64,000 bases of DNA. Origin: Faecalicatena contorta (GTDB lineage Bacteria; Bacillota; Clostridia; Lachnospirales; Lachnospiraceae). How positions within the stretch are numbered: position 1 is the stretch's first letter; each line of letters starts with the position of its first letter. The position numbers and the translations under genes are program-made. The DNA is taken from contig NZ_QGDS01000013.1 of the NCBI RefSeq assembly GCF_003149105.1, positions 50,989 to 114,988 on the forward strand, read 5' to 3'. This document shows, piece after piece, positions 26,181-35,660 of this stretch. The notes under the pieces were generated by a model. That model searched no databases. It saw only the letters and a program-made list of their open reading frames with translations, and had not been told where the DNA came from.

Positions 26181-27818
26181 TTGAACATGGAGAATAAAAT
26201 GTTTTGTTTTCAATGTCAGGAAACCGTTGGATGTACAGGATGTACGAAAGTCGGAGTCTGTGGAAAGACATCAAAGACTGCAAATCTGCAGGATTTATTG
26301 GTGTATGTATCACGTGGATTAAGCGAGATTACTACACAGCTTAGAAAAGAAGGAGCTGATGTTGCAAAAGATGTAAATACACTTGTGACAGAGAACTTAT
26401 TTACTACAATCACCAATGCAAACTTTGATGATGAAGCAATTCTCAAAAGAATTGAGAAAACTGTTGATGTTATCAAGAGCCTGAGAGGTGAAGTGAAAGA
26501 TCAGTCTGTCCTTACAGATTCTGCATTGTGGGACGGAAGCGGCGACTGGGAAGAGAAAGCATCTCAGGTAGGTGTTATGGTTACTGAGAATGAAGATATC
26601 CGCAGTTTGAGAGAGTTGGTTACATACGGATTGAAAGGCATGGCAGCTTATTTGTATCATGCAGAAGATCAGGGTCAGGTATTCCCTGAGATTGAAGCAT
26701 TTTTACAGGAAGCCCTGGCAAAAACAAGAGACGACAGTCTGAGCGTAGATGAACTGATTGCTTTGACTCTGGAAACAGGAAAATTCGGTGTAGACGCTAT
26801 GGCTGCTCTGGACAGCACTAACACAAGTGCTTATGGAAATCCTGAGATTACATCAGTACCTATCGGTGTTCGTAACAATCCTGGTATTTTGATTTCTGGG
26901 CATGACCTTCGTGACCTGGAGATGCTTCTGGATCAGACAGAAGGAACAGGCGTAGATGTATATACACATTCAGAAATGCTTCCGGCACATTACTATCCAG
27001 CATTTAAGAAATATTCTAATTTCGCAGGAAACTATGGAAATGCATGGTGGAAGCAAAAAGAAGAGTTTGAAACTTTCAACGGGCCGGTTCTGTTTACAAC
27101 CAATTGTATCGTACCACCGAAAGACAGCTACAAAGACAGAATTTACACAACAGGTGCGTCAGGATTTGCTGGATGTACACATATTGTAGCAGATGAAAAC
27201 GGACACAAAGATTTTAGCGCAATCATTGAGCACGCAAAGAAATGTCAGCCGCCGGTAGAAATTGAGAGCGGAGAAATCGTTGGTGGATTTGCACACAATC
27301 AGGTAATCGCACTGGCAGATAAAGTTGTAGATGCTGTAAAAGCAGGAGCTATCAAAAAGTTCGTTGTTATGGCAGGATGTGACGGAAGAGCAAAATCACG
27401 TGACTACTATGCTGATTTTGCAAAAGCATTGCCACAGGATGCAGTAATTCTTACAGCAGGATGTGCAAAATACAGATACAACAAGCTGAACCTTGGGGAT
27501 ATAGGTGGAATTCCGCGAGTACTGGATGCAGGACAGTGTAATGACTCCTACTCATTGGCAGTAATCGCGCTGAAATTAAAAGAAGTATTCGGATTAGACG
27601 ATATCAATGACCTGCCAATTATTTACAATATTGCATGGTATGAGCAAAAAGCAGTTATCGTTCTGTTAGCCCTTCTGTATCTTGGCGTAAAGAACATCCA
27701 TTTAGGACCAACATTGCCGGCATTCTTATCACCGAATGTAGCAAATGTACTGGTAGATACCTTTGGAATCGCAGGTATTACAACAGTAGAAGATGACATA
27801 AAATTATTCTTCGCATAG
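26181..27818 (+). CDS. hcp: Hydroxylamine reductase / hybrid-cluster protein (class I)
   Basis: 545 residues. The N-terminal cluster motif [15 protein letters not shown]...GVCG gives Cys7, Cys10, Cys19 and Cys25 (C-x2-C-x8-C-x5-C), the class I arrangement seen in anaerobes. Hybrid-cluster ligands are recognisable in the C-terminal half: [15 protein letters not shown]-like [35 protein letters not shown]. The protein reduces hydroxylamine or NO and is part of the nitrosative stress response. ATG reads MENKMFCF, with AAAGGAG 11 bases upstream. The gene sits between bceRS and bceAB and has its own palindromic upstream site and terminator, so it is a separate unit. Confidence 0.97.
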   Translation: MNMENKMFCFQCQETVGCTGCTKVGVCGKTSKTANLQDLLVYVSRGLSEITTQLRKEGADVAKDVNTLVTENLFTTITNANFDDEAILKRIEKTVDVIKSLRGEVKDQSVLTDSALWDGSGDWEEKASQVGVMVTENEDIRSLRELVTYGLKGMAAYLYHAEDQGQVFPEIEAFLQEALAKTRDDSLSVDELIALTLETGKFGVDAMAALDSTNTSAYGNPEITSVPIGVRNNPGILISGHDLRDLEMLLDQTEGTGVDVYTHSEMLPAHYYPAFKKYSNFAGNYGNAWWKQKEEFETFNGPVLFTTNCIVPPKDSYKDRIYTTGASGFAGCTHIVADENGHKDFSAIIEHAKKCQPPVEIESGEIVGGFAHNQVIALADKVVDAVKAGAIKKFVVMAGCDGRAKSRDYYADFAKALPQDAVILTAGCAKYRYNKLNLGDIGGIPRVLDAGQCNDSYSLAVIALKLKEVFGLDDINDLPIIYNIAWYEQKAVIVLLALLYLGVKNIHLGPTLPAFLSPNVANVLVDTFGIAGITTVEDDIKLFFA

Positions 27819-27827
27819 AGAGATTTA

Positions 27828-27865
27828 AAGAACGGACTTTGCAAAGCAGGGTCCGTTCTTTTTTT
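27828..27865 (+). terminator. Terminator after hcp
   Basis: 10-bp perfect stem AAGAACGGAC / GTCCGTTCTT with a 13-base loop, followed by TTTTT. It begins 10 bases after the hcp stop codon. Confidence 0.92.
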
Positions 27866-28132
27866 ATGTAATAGGGAAGTGCTTTTCCTATTACATAAAA
27901 ACCCTCCGGGGATCGCACTGCGGCGTCAAGGAAGATGTTGCTATCGCAACTCGCCCCAGGCGGAGAATCTCGCAAGCGAGATTCTTTCTTATATAATAGG
28001 AAACTGCGCGTTTCCTATTATATAAAAACCCTCCGGGGGATCGCACTGCGGCGTCAAGGAAGATGTTGCTATCGCAACTCGCCCTAGGCGGAGAATCTCG
28101 CAAGCGAGATTCTTTCTTACAAAATTGTAAGG
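27866..28132. repeat. Tandem palindromic repeat element, two 127-base units
   Basis: Two nearly identical copies of a ~94-base core (27897-27990 and 28024-28118, period 127) alternate with three palindromes whose sequences differ: 27866-27896 (arm ATGTAATAGG), 27991-28023 (14-bp perfect arm ATATAATAGGAAAC) and 28117-28132 (arm CTTACAA). Each core holds CCCTCCGGGG, a GTTGC-TATC-GCAAC hairpin and a 9-bp GAATCTCGC/GCGAGATTC hairpin. No gene is present. It resembles REP/MITE-type intergenic repeats. Confidence 0.85.
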
Positions 28133-28165
28133 ATTTTTCCTGATTTTGAAAGCTAAGGTTATGGA

Positions 28166-28191
28166 TTGACCCGGCATGAATGCATTATAAT
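28166..28191 (+). promoter_or_regulatory. Candidate bceAB promoter
   Basis: TATAAT at 28186-28191 with TTGACC 14 bases upstream, an unusually short spacer. It lies 47 bases before the ABC gene. A weak basal promoter needing activation by the response regulator would fit, but no BceR-type inverted repeat was identified. Confidence 0.35.
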
Positions 28192-28237
28192 AAGTGTGCA
28201 GACAGAAAATAGGTAAAGATGAAAGGCGGAAAAACGG

Positions 28238-28999
28238 ATGTCGTTATTAGATGTTAAAAATGTAAAAAAAATTTATACCACCAGGTTTGGCGCAAATCAG
28301 GTACAGGCTCTTGCAGATGTGACCTTTTCTGTGGAACCACAGGAATATGTGGCAATCATGGGGGAATCCGGGTCAGGAAAAACCACCTTATTGAATATAC
28401 TCGCGTCACTGGATAAACCTACCGGAGGGAAGGTTCTTCTGAAAGGAAGAGATTTAAGTACGATAAAGGATAGGGAAATGGCAGCTTTTCGGAGGCAGAA
28501 TCTGGGATTTGTATTTCAGGATTTCAATCTTCTGGATACCTTTTCCTTGGAGGATAATATCTATCTGCCTCTTGTCCTTGCAGGGAAAAAATATGAAGAA
28601 ATGAATCAGAGGCTGCAGCCCATTGCTAAACAGCTTGAAATCACCGAATTGCTTAAGAAATTCCCATATGAAGTGTCCGGCGGGCAAAAACAAAGGGCCG
28701 CAGTTGCACGTGCACTGATTACCAGGCCCCAGTTGATTCTTGCAGATGAACCTACGGGGGCTCTTGATTCCAGAGCATCGGAGGAGTTAATGAATCTATT
28801 TACGAAAATGAATCAGGACGGGCAGACGATTCTTATGGTTACCCACAGCGTCAAAGCTGCCAGCAGTGCCAATCGAGTCCTGTTTATCAAAGATGGTCAG
28901 GTTTTCCACCAGATATACCGGGGGAATTTATCAAATGAAGAAATGTATCAGAAAATTTCCTCAGCACTGACTGTCCTGACAACAGGAGGTGAGAAATAA
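28238..28999 (+). CDS. BceA-like ABC transporter ATP-binding protein
   Basis: 253 residues. Walker A GESGSGKT (42-49), Q-loop in FVFQDFNLLDTFSLEDNI, signature VSGGQKQR, Walker B LILADEPTGALDS and H-loop MVTHS. The MacB/LolD-type FNLLDTFSLEDNIYLPL block is typical of BceA. It pairs with the FtsX-like permease that follows. Together they free lipid-II-cycle intermediates from peptide antibiotics and signal to the BceS kinase. RBS GGCGGA; stop is 1 base before the next start. Confidence 0.93.
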   Translation: MSLLDVKNVKKIYTTRFGANQVQALADVTFSVEPQEYVAIMGESGSGKTTLLNILASLDKPTGGKVLLKGRDLSTIKDREMAAFRRQNLGFVFQDFNLLDTFSLEDNIYLPLVLAGKKYEEMNQRLQPIAKQLEITELLKKFPYEVSGGQKQRAAVARALITRPQLILADEPTGALDSRASEELMNLFTKMNQDGQTILMVTHSVKAASSANRVLFIKDGQVFHQIYRGNLSNEEMYQKISSALTVLTTGGEK

Positions 29000-29000
29000 G

Positions 29001-30992
29001 ATGTTTTATTTAAAACTTGCACTTACAAACCTCAAAAAGAACGGGAAGACCTATGTTCCCTATTTACTGACCTGTGTACTGACAGTTATGATGTTTTATG
29101 TCATGAGTGCGATTTCAAGAAATGAAGGTCTGGATCAGATGCCAGGGGCAGGCTCTATGAAAACAATTCTCGCATGGGCAGCAATAATTACTGGAATCTT
29201 TTCTGCGGTTTTTCTTTTTTACACAAACAGCTTTTTGGTAAAACAGAGGAAAAAGGAGTTTGGCTTATACCAGGTCCTTGGTATGGACAAAAGGAACCTG
29301 GCAAAAATGATGAAGTGGGAGACAATCCTGACTGTTATTTTTAGTCTAACAGCCGGATTGCTGGGAGGAGTACTGCTTGGCAGGCTTATGTTTTTGATTC
29401 TGCTGAAAATAATACATTTTCCAGTCTCTCTGAAATTTGCAGTGGAATCACAGGCCCTGATTCATACAGTGATTTTATTTTTGGCAATCTTTTTTGTAAC
29501 ACTGCTTTTTAATTTACTGCAGGTACAGACGGCAAATCCCATAGAGCTGCTTCATGGAGGGAATCAGGGAGAGAAAGAACCCAAAACCAAATGGCTGCTG
29601 ACCCTGATAGGGGTGGTTACTCTGGGAATTGGATATTATATTGCCCAGACAACAGATGCTCCTCTGACAGCACTTACTAAATTTTTTATTGCTGTGATTT
29701 TGGTCATTATCGGTACCTACGCTTTATTTATGGCAGGAAGCATTGCATTTTTAAAAAATTTGAAAAAGAACAAAAAGTTTTACTATCAGACCAAACATTT
29801 TACTTCCGTGTCGGGCATGATTTACCGGATGAAACAGAATGCGGTGGGGCTTGCAAATATCTGTATTATGAGTACGATTGTACTGGTACTTATCTCAGTT
29901 TCCGTATCCCTTTATGCAGGGATGGAAGATATTATGGATACCCGTTTTCCCACTGATTTCAGGGCAGATATTTATAATACGGAGGAAGAAAACCTATCAA
30001 AGGTGGAATGGATTATAGAAGAAGAAATGCAAAAAGCCGGGATAGAATCCACTGACAGGATTTCATACAGGTCAGGCAGGCTTGCCGCTGTCTGGGATAA
30101 ACAAGAGGAGAGACTGTTACTGGATCAAAGTAATACGGATGTATCTTATGTAACAGAAGATTTCCGTTCTGTAATGATGATTCCTCTCTCTGATTTCAAT
30201 AAAATGGAAGACGAAAATATCACACTGGAGGAAGATCAGCTTTTGGTCTATATGCCGGGGGAGAAATTTGACTCTGATAAAATAATGCTCCAGGATAAAG
30301 AATACCAGGTTAAGCAGGTACTGGAAGAGATGAAAATAGAGAGAAACAATATGTCCTATGTGTTAAAGACAGTTTACCTGATTGTAGATGATACGGAACA
30401 AATCACACAGATGCTCGGTCAATATGGATTCAAGGGTGACAGTATCACATATTCGGATATGTTTAACCTAAAAGGGGATGAAAAAGCGGTTGAGTCAGCC
30501 ATGCAGCATATGAAGGAACGTTTGGCAGGAGAAATGCAGGAATATACAGTAGAGTACAGGGCGGCTTATAGCCAGGAATTTTATGCCTTGTACGGAGGCT
30601 TTTTGTTTCTTGGAATTTTTGTCGGCGCCCTCTTTTTAATGGCAACGGTTCTGATTATTTATTATAAACAGATATCTGAAGGGTATGATGACCGGGGCCG
30701 GTATCAGATTATGCAGAAAGTTGGGATGAACCTCAAGGAGGTAAAGAGCTCCATCAGGAGTCAGGTGCTTACCGTCTTTTTCCTTCCGCTGGCGGCGGCA
30801 GTTATTCATGTGGCTGTGGCATTCAAAGTTGTGACAAAACTTTTGGCAGTATTAAATTTGGTAAATGTACATTTGTTTTTGATATGTACCATTGGAACAG
30901 TAGGCATATTTGCCATATTCTATGTAGTGATATTCTTAGTAACCTCCAGAGAATATTATAACATTATAAAAGATGGCTCCGCTTCTATATAG
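29001..30992 (+). CDS. BceB-like ABC transporter permease (FtsX family)
   Basis: 663 residues from ATG 29001 (MFYLKLALTNLKKNGKTYVPY), with AGGAGGTGA 8 bases upstream. About ten membrane helices, with a ~200-residue extracellular domain between helices 7 and 8 (roughly residues 310-520), as in BceB/VraG. The FtsX motif region QRKKEFGLYQVLGMDKRNLAKM follows helix 2. The large loop is the part that recognises the antibiotic-bound target in this family. It is the likely sensory partner of the kinase at 25053-26075. Confidence 0.93.
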   Translation: MFYLKLALTNLKKNGKTYVPYLLTCVLTVMMFYVMSAISRNEGLDQMPGAGSMKTILAWAAIITGIFSAVFLFYTNSFLVKQRKKEFGLYQVLGMDKRNLAKMMKWETILTVIFSLTAGLLGGVLLGRLMFLILLKIIHFPVSLKFAVESQALIHTVILFLAIFFVTLLFNLLQVQTANPIELLHGGNQGEKEPKTKWLLTLIGVVTLGIGYYIAQTTDAPLTALTKFFIAVILVIIGTYALFMAGSIAFLKNLKKNKKFYYQTKHFTSVSGMIYRMKQNAVGLANICIMSTIVLVLISVSVSLYAGMEDIMDTRFPTDFRADIYNTEEENLSKVEWIIEEEMQKAGIESTDRISYRSGRLAAVWDKQEERLLLDQSNTDVSYVTEDFRSVMMIPLSDFNKMEDENITLEEDQLLVYMPGEKFDSDKIMLQDKEYQVKQVLEEMKIERNNMSYVLKTVYLIVDDTEQITQMLGQYGFKGDSITYSDMFNLKGDEKAVESAMQHMKERLAGEMQEYTVEYRAAYSQEFYALYGGFLFLGIFVGALFLMATVLIIYYKQISEGYDDRGRYQIMQKVGMNLKEVKSSIRSQVLTVFFLPLAAAVIHVAVAFKVVTKLLAVLNLVNVHLFLICTIGTVGIFAIFYVVIFLVTSREYYNIIKDGSASI

Positions 30993-31117
30993 ACGGCGAT
31001 TAAATCGCCGTCTGCACCGAGCACGGTCGCTTTGCGGCAAAATACCACTTCGTGCGAGTGTGCATCCGCCGGAGGCAGTTATATATTCGGTGATGTTTAA
31101 TCACCGAATATATAACT
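30991..31117. repeat. Palindrome-bounded repeat element downstream of bceB
   Basis: Starts with a 10-bp hairpin (arms AGACGGCGAT/ATCGCCGTCT, 30991-31013) and ends with an 18-bp perfect hairpin (31077-31117, loop GTTTA). The GC-rich middle contains GCATCCGCCGGAGG. Read on the minus strand it begins palindrome, CCTCCGGCGGAT, GCAC..., the same order as the element at 27866-28132, but in inverted orientation. The first hairpin overlaps the stop codon of bceB and may also stop transcription. Confidence 0.7.
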
Positions 31118-31138
31118 AAAGGCGGGGTAACATCTTTA

Positions 31139-31157
31139 TCCCAGAGAATACTCTGGG
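31139..31157. terminator. Small hairpin between bceB and the ABC1-kinase gene
   Basis: Arms CCCAGAG/CTCTGGG around AATA at 31140-31157, between convergent genes. The T-run is not immediate on either strand (CATTTTTT follows 10 bases later on the plus strand). Weak candidate terminator. Confidence 0.4.
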
Positions 31158-31163
31158 TATGCC

Positions 31164-32780
31164 TCATTTTTTAGGGGTAAATAGAATACGGAGAATCAAG
31201 ATAATCATCAATACACCTGATATGGAATATCCGAGAAAGCTTATCCAGGGTATGCCGAACCAAAGAGGAATCGTTGGGATATCTGCAATAAGGCCGGAAC
31301 CGATAAACATTGCACCAGAGAGGAGACTCAGAATAAACCGGTTGGCTATTTTTGTGATACCCAAGCGGATTTCCTCAGAATCAGACACCTGCAGGTTGAG
31401 CTGCGCCTGCCCGTTTTTTGTGATGTTAAGCAGGTCTGAAAGCTGGACAGGAATATCCAGGGACTTGTCCAGAGAAGCATATAGTTGCCGTCCTTTACGG
31501 GTCAGCAGCTTCTTTGCATCCAAGTCTTTTAACAGAAGGGAAGACATATGAACAGAAAGTATTTCCAGGATGTTTACCTCAGGAGAACAGATGGCCAGTG
31601 TCCCTTCCATAGTAATCATACTGCGGCTGAGCAAAGTGATATCCGGGGTGATAGCGAGCCTGTGTTCTTTTACAAGGGAGAGCATTCTTTCCAGTAAATC
31701 CCCCAGCCTCATAGTGCCGAAATCTACGGACATGTACCTGCCTAAAATATCATCTATATCAGTATACAGCCGTGCGTGGTTTATTCTGTCCTGAGGCTCC
31801 CCAAATGCCAGCAGTACATTCTTTAGAGAATAGATATCATGCTCCAATATAGCTGTAATGGCATTTTTTAACAGCCTTTTACTGTGTTCCGTCAGCCGCC
31901 CTGTCATGCCAAGGTCCAGCCATGCAATCTGTCCTCCTGCAATCCAAAGATTACCAGGATGGGGGTCCGCATGGAAAAATCCATCTTCCAGTATTTGTTT
32001 ACAGTAGTTTTCGGCCGCTTTTTGACCGATTTCAGTCATATCATATCCCAGTTCTTCCAGGCGTTTTACCTCATCAATCTGGATTCCATCCACATAATCC
32101 ATTACGAGAAGCCTTGGGGTGGTCAGGTTATGAAATACCTTTGGACAGGTTACATAGGTAATATCTTTCTGATTTGTATAAAATAAATCCAGGTTTGCGG
32201 CTTCCTGAATGAAATCCACCTCTTCCTGTGTTGTTTTCCAAAGTTCATCCAGAATGGTTCTGAAATCGATTAAATCCTCCGTGCCCATTGCCAGCTTTAA
32301 TATACCCACAGCTCTTTTCAGGAGAACAATATCATTCTGCATTATTTTCTTGATGGAGGGACGCTGGATTTTAATCACAACTTTTGTGCCATCCCTGAGA
32401 ATGGCAGGATGAACCTGTGCAATGGATGCCGATCCAAGAGGAGTCTCATCAATCCATGAAAAGATATTTTCAGCAGTATCTTTTAGCTCCTCCTCAATAA
32501 GCGAGGATACGACAGAATAGGGGAGAGGCTTTACTTCAGTGCGCAGTTTTGTAAGCTCCCGGCAGTAAACTTCCGGGAGCATATCGGAGCGCATAGACAT
32601 AATCTGTCCAAGCTTTACATAAGTAGGGCCTAAGTCCTCCAGTATTTCCCGGAGTTTGGCAGGGGTTATACCACGTGTAAGCCGGTGCCTTCTCAGAACC
32701 CCAAGAATCTCCTGCAACCTCTTTCGGGAAGCTGGGGATTTGGTATCATTTGGTGCCTGGGTTAGGTTTGCTTCATTCAT
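31164..32780 (-). CDS. ABC1/UbiB (AarF) family atypical kinase
   Basis: 538 residues on the minus strand. KxGQ motif in YVKLGQIMSMRSDMLP (about 52-67), nucleotide loop LGSASIAQVHPA, invariant Lys in KVVIKIQRPS, catalytic region DPHPGNLWI and metal-binding DLGMTGR. Two hydrophobic helices close the C-terminus (about 485-535), as in UbiB/ADCK proteins. In ubiquinone makers the family supports coenzyme Q production; in anaerobic Firmicutes without quinones the role is unclear, perhaps lipid handling. It follows the small phasin-like gene with a 14-base gap, probably as an operon. Confidence 0.93.
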   Translation of the reverse strand: MNEANLTQAPNDTKSPASRKRLQEILGVLRRHRLTRGITPAKLREILEDLGPTYVKLGQIMSMRSDMLPEVYCRELTKLRTEVKPLPYSVVSSLIEEELKDTAENIFSWIDETPLGSASIAQVHPAILRDGTKVVIKIQRPSIKKIMQNDIVLLKRAVGILKLAMGTEDLIDFRTILDELWKTTQEEVDFIQEAANLDLFYTNQKDITYVTCPKVFHNLTTPRLLVMDYVDGIQIDEVKRLEELGYDMTEIGQKAAENYCKQILEDGFFHADPHPGNLWIAGGQIAWLDLGMTGRLTEHSKRLLKNAITAILEHDIYSLKNVLLAFGEPQDRINHARLYTDIDDILGRYMSVDFGTMRLGDLLERMLSLVKEHRLAITPDITLLSRSMITMEGTLAICSPEVNILEILSVHMSSLLLKDLDAKKLLTRKGRQLYASLDKSLDIPVQLSDLLNITKNGQAQLNLQVSDSEEIRLGITKIANRFILSLLSGAMFIGSGLIADIPTIPLWFGIPWISFLGYSISGVLMIILILRILFTPKK

Positions 32781-32794
32781 AAATAATCCTGTAG

Positions 32795-33184
32795 TTAATG
32801 TTCTTCTGAGTCAGAGATGCCTTCCGGATTTTCGGCCGGGGTATCGGTGGAGCCGGGAACAGAAACTTCCTCTTCAGGCTCTTTGGCAGCAGCCTTTTCT
32901 ACCTGGGCAATTTTTTCTTTCAGGGCTTCCAGTTCTTCAGGCTGCATATGATCCACTGCAGCCAGGGCATCCTTATATTCCCTTACCACAGTAACGGATA
33001 CATGCTCTTTTACTTTTTCTCTTACATTCTGCTTGAGTTCTTCGTTAAGAACCTTTCCCTGCTCGACTGTAATCTCTCCTTTTTTAACCAAATTATCCAC
33101 TACATCTTTTGCTGTCTCGGCTGTTGTGGCAACAGCGCCTACACCAGCGAGAAATATTTTTTTCAAACCTTCATTAAATTCCAT
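32795..33184 (-). CDS. Phasin-like coiled-coil protein
   Basis: 129 residues starting at the ATG at 33184 (MEFNEGLKKIFLAGVGAVATTAE); an in-frame ATG at 33223 lacks a ribosome site. The helix-forming segment TAETAKDVVDNLVKKGEITVEQGKVLNEELKQNVREKVKE is typical of phasin/PhaF-like proteins, and the C-terminal 35 residues are Glu/Pro-rich and disordered. Such genes often precede UbiB-like kinase genes in clostridia (my recollection). Role unknown; a membrane or lipid-surface partner of the kinase is a reasonable guess. Confidence 0.8.
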   Translation of the reverse strand: MEFNEGLKKIFLAGVGAVATTAETAKDVVDNLVKKGEITVEQGKVLNEELKQNVREKVKEHVSVTVVREYKDALAAVDHMQPEELEALKEKIAQVEKAAAKEPEEEVSVPGSTDTPAENPEGISDSEEH

Positions 33185-33429
33185 AATCCTACCATCCTTT
33201 CTACTGCGCAGCAAATCATTCATGCGTACTTCTTAAACTGTTAATATTTAAGAATATTATACTTATTATACCACAAAACGGACGGATGACTTCTTAAAAT
33301 TTTATAATCTTGCAGGATATGTCACGCATCTAAAAGAAGTAAGTATGAGATATTGTTTTTGATGGCATTCCATATTGAAATCTCCTCTTGCTTAAATGTC
33401 CATGACCCTTTATGATGGAAAGGAGAAGA

Positions 33430-33888
33430 ATGGTAATAGGAGGAGTTATGATACGGGAATTAGAATTAAAAGACAGGGATTTATATTTGAAGATGGCACA
33501 TGATTTTTATCATTCACCGGCAGTGCTGCATCCAATACCCGACTCCTATATGGAGCGGACTTTTGAAGAATGCATGAAGGGTGGAATTTATGCAAAGCTT
33601 TATATCCTGGAATGCGAGGGTGAGCCGGCAGGCTACGGATTGGTTTCTAAAACATTTTCCCAGGAAGCCGGCGGCTGTGTCTGCTGGCTGGAGGAGCTTT
33701 ATATTATGGAACAATACCGCGGCAAAGGGCTGGGCAGTGAATTTTTTGCCTACCTGGAGCAGAACAGGGAAGAGGATGTAAAAAGATTCCGTCTGGAAGT
33801 AGAGGAAGACAACACAAGGGCAAAGGCACTTTATGAAAGACTGGGATATAAAAGCATGGCATATCATCAGATGGTAAAAGAATTTTAA
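33430..33888 (+). CDS. GNAT family N-acetyltransferase
   Basis: About 152 residues. Acetyl-CoA loop in LYIMEQYRGKGLGSEFF (Q/R-x-x-G-x-G/A pattern RGKGLG) and a C-terminal NTRAKALYERLGYK motif, both diagnostic of GNAT proteins. Start uncertain: ATG 33430 has AAAGGAG 5 bases upstream; 33412 and 33448 are alternatives. The target is unknown. It is followed 69 bases later by a cupin gene. Confidence 0.85.
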   Translation: MVIGGVMIRELELKDRDLYLKMAHDFYHSPAVLHPIPDSYMERTFEECMKGGIYAKLYILECEGEPAGYGLVSKTFSQEAGGCVCWLEELYIMEQYRGKGLGSEFFAYLEQNREEDVKRFRLEVEEDNTRAKALYERLGYKSMAYHQMVKEF

Positions 33889-33957
33889 TTACAGTTCAGA
33901 ATGGAATCCAGCTTATGGCCGAGCTGTAACACAATACGCTAAAGGAGGAATATTAGT

Positions 33958-34299
33958 ATGACAAAAGCAGGAGAAAGAAAAGTAGAGACAATAGAACGGG
34001 CGAATGGAGGAGCAGGATTTCTCATGAAGGAGGCGCTGCTTACTCCCGAGCAGCTGGGAAGCCATTGTAAAATGTTTTCCAAAGTAACTCTCAAACCTAA
34101 CTGTGAACTGGGGCATCACGAGCATCATGGAGAGACGGAAGCATATTATATCCTGTCCGGCAAAGGGATGTATGATGATAACGGCAATGCAGTTCCGGTA
34201 GAGGCAGGAGATGTTACATTTTGCGAAGATGGAAAAGGGCATGGAGTTAAAAATACAGGGGATGAAGATTTGGTGTTTGTGGCTCTGATATTAAAATAA
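33958..34299 (+). CDS. Cupin-domain protein
   Basis: 113 residues forming a single small beta-barrel cupin. Metal-binding motif 1 reads GHHEHHGETEAYYILSGKG (His, His, Glu), and motif 2 reads VEAGDVTFCEDGKGHGVKNTG (His). No further domain. The function is not predictable from the sequence; small cupins of this type include sugar isomerases and regulatory or binding proteins. RBS AAAGGAGG, 8 bases before ATG. Confidence 0.88.
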   Translation: MTKAGERKVETIERANGGAGFLMKEALLTPEQLGSHCKMFSKVTLKPNCELGHHEHHGETEAYYILSGKGMYDDNGNAVPVEAGDVTFCEDGKGHGVKNTGDEDLVFVALILK

Positions 34300-34370
34300 T
34301 GTGAGGTTTCAACCTTAAAGCCTCGAATGGATAGGGGGGGCATAAATAATCAATAACCCCCAATCTTCTT

Positions 34371-35465
34371 TTAAGCGAGAGCTTCCCGCAAAATATTTAA
34401 GAGATGTGTATTATCATCAGGATTCATGATACAAAAGCGTACGTATTCACCTTCCAGGCATTGGAAGGAAGAACAGTCGCGTATCATGAGTCCTTTTTTT
34501 ATGCAGGATTCAAAGATGTCAAAGGCTGTGGTATTGTCTTTGTGTATTTGAATCAGGATAAAATTGGCTGCTGCATCGTAGACGGTGATATGAGGAAGGC
34601 GGCGCAGTTCTTCCAGCATCCGGGTTCTCTCAGAGAGAATAAGCTCTCTGGTTTTTTGAATGTATCTAGTGTCCTGAAGCATAAGCTCACCTGCAAAAGC
34701 TCCGATACTGTTCAGAGACCAGGGAATCTGGTGTTCCTTGATTCCTTCAAGGAGAGGGTGGCTGCTGGTTACTCCGTAGCCAAGGCGCAGGCCGGGAGCA
34801 GCAAAGAACTTGGAGACTCCGCGCAGGATGATGAAATTATCAAAAACTTTTACCAGCGGCATGGCGGTAGCCTGGGAAAGAACCGGGGCAAATTCTACAT
34901 AGGTTTCATCAATCATAACAAAGGTTCCGGTTTCTTTACACACATCAAGAATCTGCCTCATCTCTTCTGTTGAAATAACAGAGGAGGTGGGATTATTAGG
35001 GTTACATATGATGAGCAGGTCATAACGGGCCTGCAGTCTTTTTAGAAAATCCGGGATATCCAGACGGAAAGTGGTACCGGCGTCCAGATGATAGTACTCC
35101 TGAGTATTACCGCCCAAGGAAAGTTCCCTGGCATACTCAGAATAGGTGGGACCTAAAATCAAGGTCTTTTTCGGATGCATCTGTTCTATAAGCAGAGAGA
35201 TGAGTTCAGTGGATCCATTTCCTACCAGTACATGGGAGGGCGAAACCTGACAGTAATTTCCGATAACATGGCGCAGAGAGGTATATTCTCTGTCCGGATA
35301 GGAGGAGATAATGTCAAGACGACGGGCCACCTCTGCTTTTACGTTTTCAGAGAGCCCGAGGGGATTTACATTTGCGCCGAAATTAATAATGGAATCTTTC
35401 GGAATCCCGTAGTGCTCTGCGATTTTTTCCAGGTCGCTCCCGTGAAATTCTGGTCTTGTATTCAT
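34371..35465 (-). CDS. PLP-dependent aminotransferase, CobD/HisC-like
   Basis: 364 residues of the fold-type I aminotransferase class. The N-terminus FHGSDLEKIAEHYGIPKDSIINFGANVNPLG resembles threonine-phosphate decarboxylase (CobD) more than HisC. Other motifs: GNGSTELI, CNPNNPTSSVI, IDETYVEFAP (Asp and Tyr contact PLP), GVSKFFAAPGLRLGYG with the Schiff-base Lys in SKF, and the C-terminal YVRFCIMNP with the conserved Arg. No cobalamin genes are adjacent, so histidinol-phosphate or another small acid phosphate could equally be the substrate. Divergent from the DUF5717 operon. Confidence 0.85.
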   Translation of the reverse strand: MNTRPEFHGSDLEKIAEHYGIPKDSIINFGANVNPLGLSENVKAEVARRLDIISSYPDREYTSLRHVIGNYCQVSPSHVLVGNGSTELISLLIEQMHPKKTLILGPTYSEYARELSLGGNTQEYYHLDAGTTFRLDIPDFLKRLQARYDLLIICNPNNPTSSVISTEEMRQILDVCKETGTFVMIDETYVEFAPVLSQATAMPLVKVFDNFIILRGVSKFFAAPGLRLGYGVTSSHPLLEGIKEHQIPWSLNSIGAFAGELMLQDTRYIQKTRELILSERTRMLEELRRLPHITVYDAAANFILIQIHKDNTTAFDIFESCIKKGLMIRDCSSFQCLEGEYVRFCIMNPDDNTHLLNILREALA

Positions 35466-35501
35466 GTATACAATCTCCTTTCAAATTCTTTTATTCACCC
35501 G

Positions 35502-35531
35502 TTGCAAGAAATGCTATAAAGATGCTATAAT
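35502..35531 (+). promoter_or_regulatory. Promoter of the DUF5717 operon
   Basis: TTGCAA (35502-35507) and TATAAT (35526-35531) separated by 18 bases, in the divergent gap before the operon. The leader to the first gene would be about 120 bases. Confidence 0.6.
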
Positions 35532-35660
35532 TGAGTGTAGTGATTTTACTTGCCCGCAAAGGGGAATCACAAACGTCAGAGTGAAAAATTTATTTTTCAT
35601 TTTCTATTATAGCGTGCTTATAAAAAAATGCAACGAAAGAAACATGAGTAGGTGACGAAC

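Noticed and set aside
27866..28132. CRISPR array suspected because of repeated palindromic units
   Set aside because: Only two cores of ~94 bases with a 127-base period, no short spacers of equal size and no cas genes. It fits an intergenic repeat element instead.
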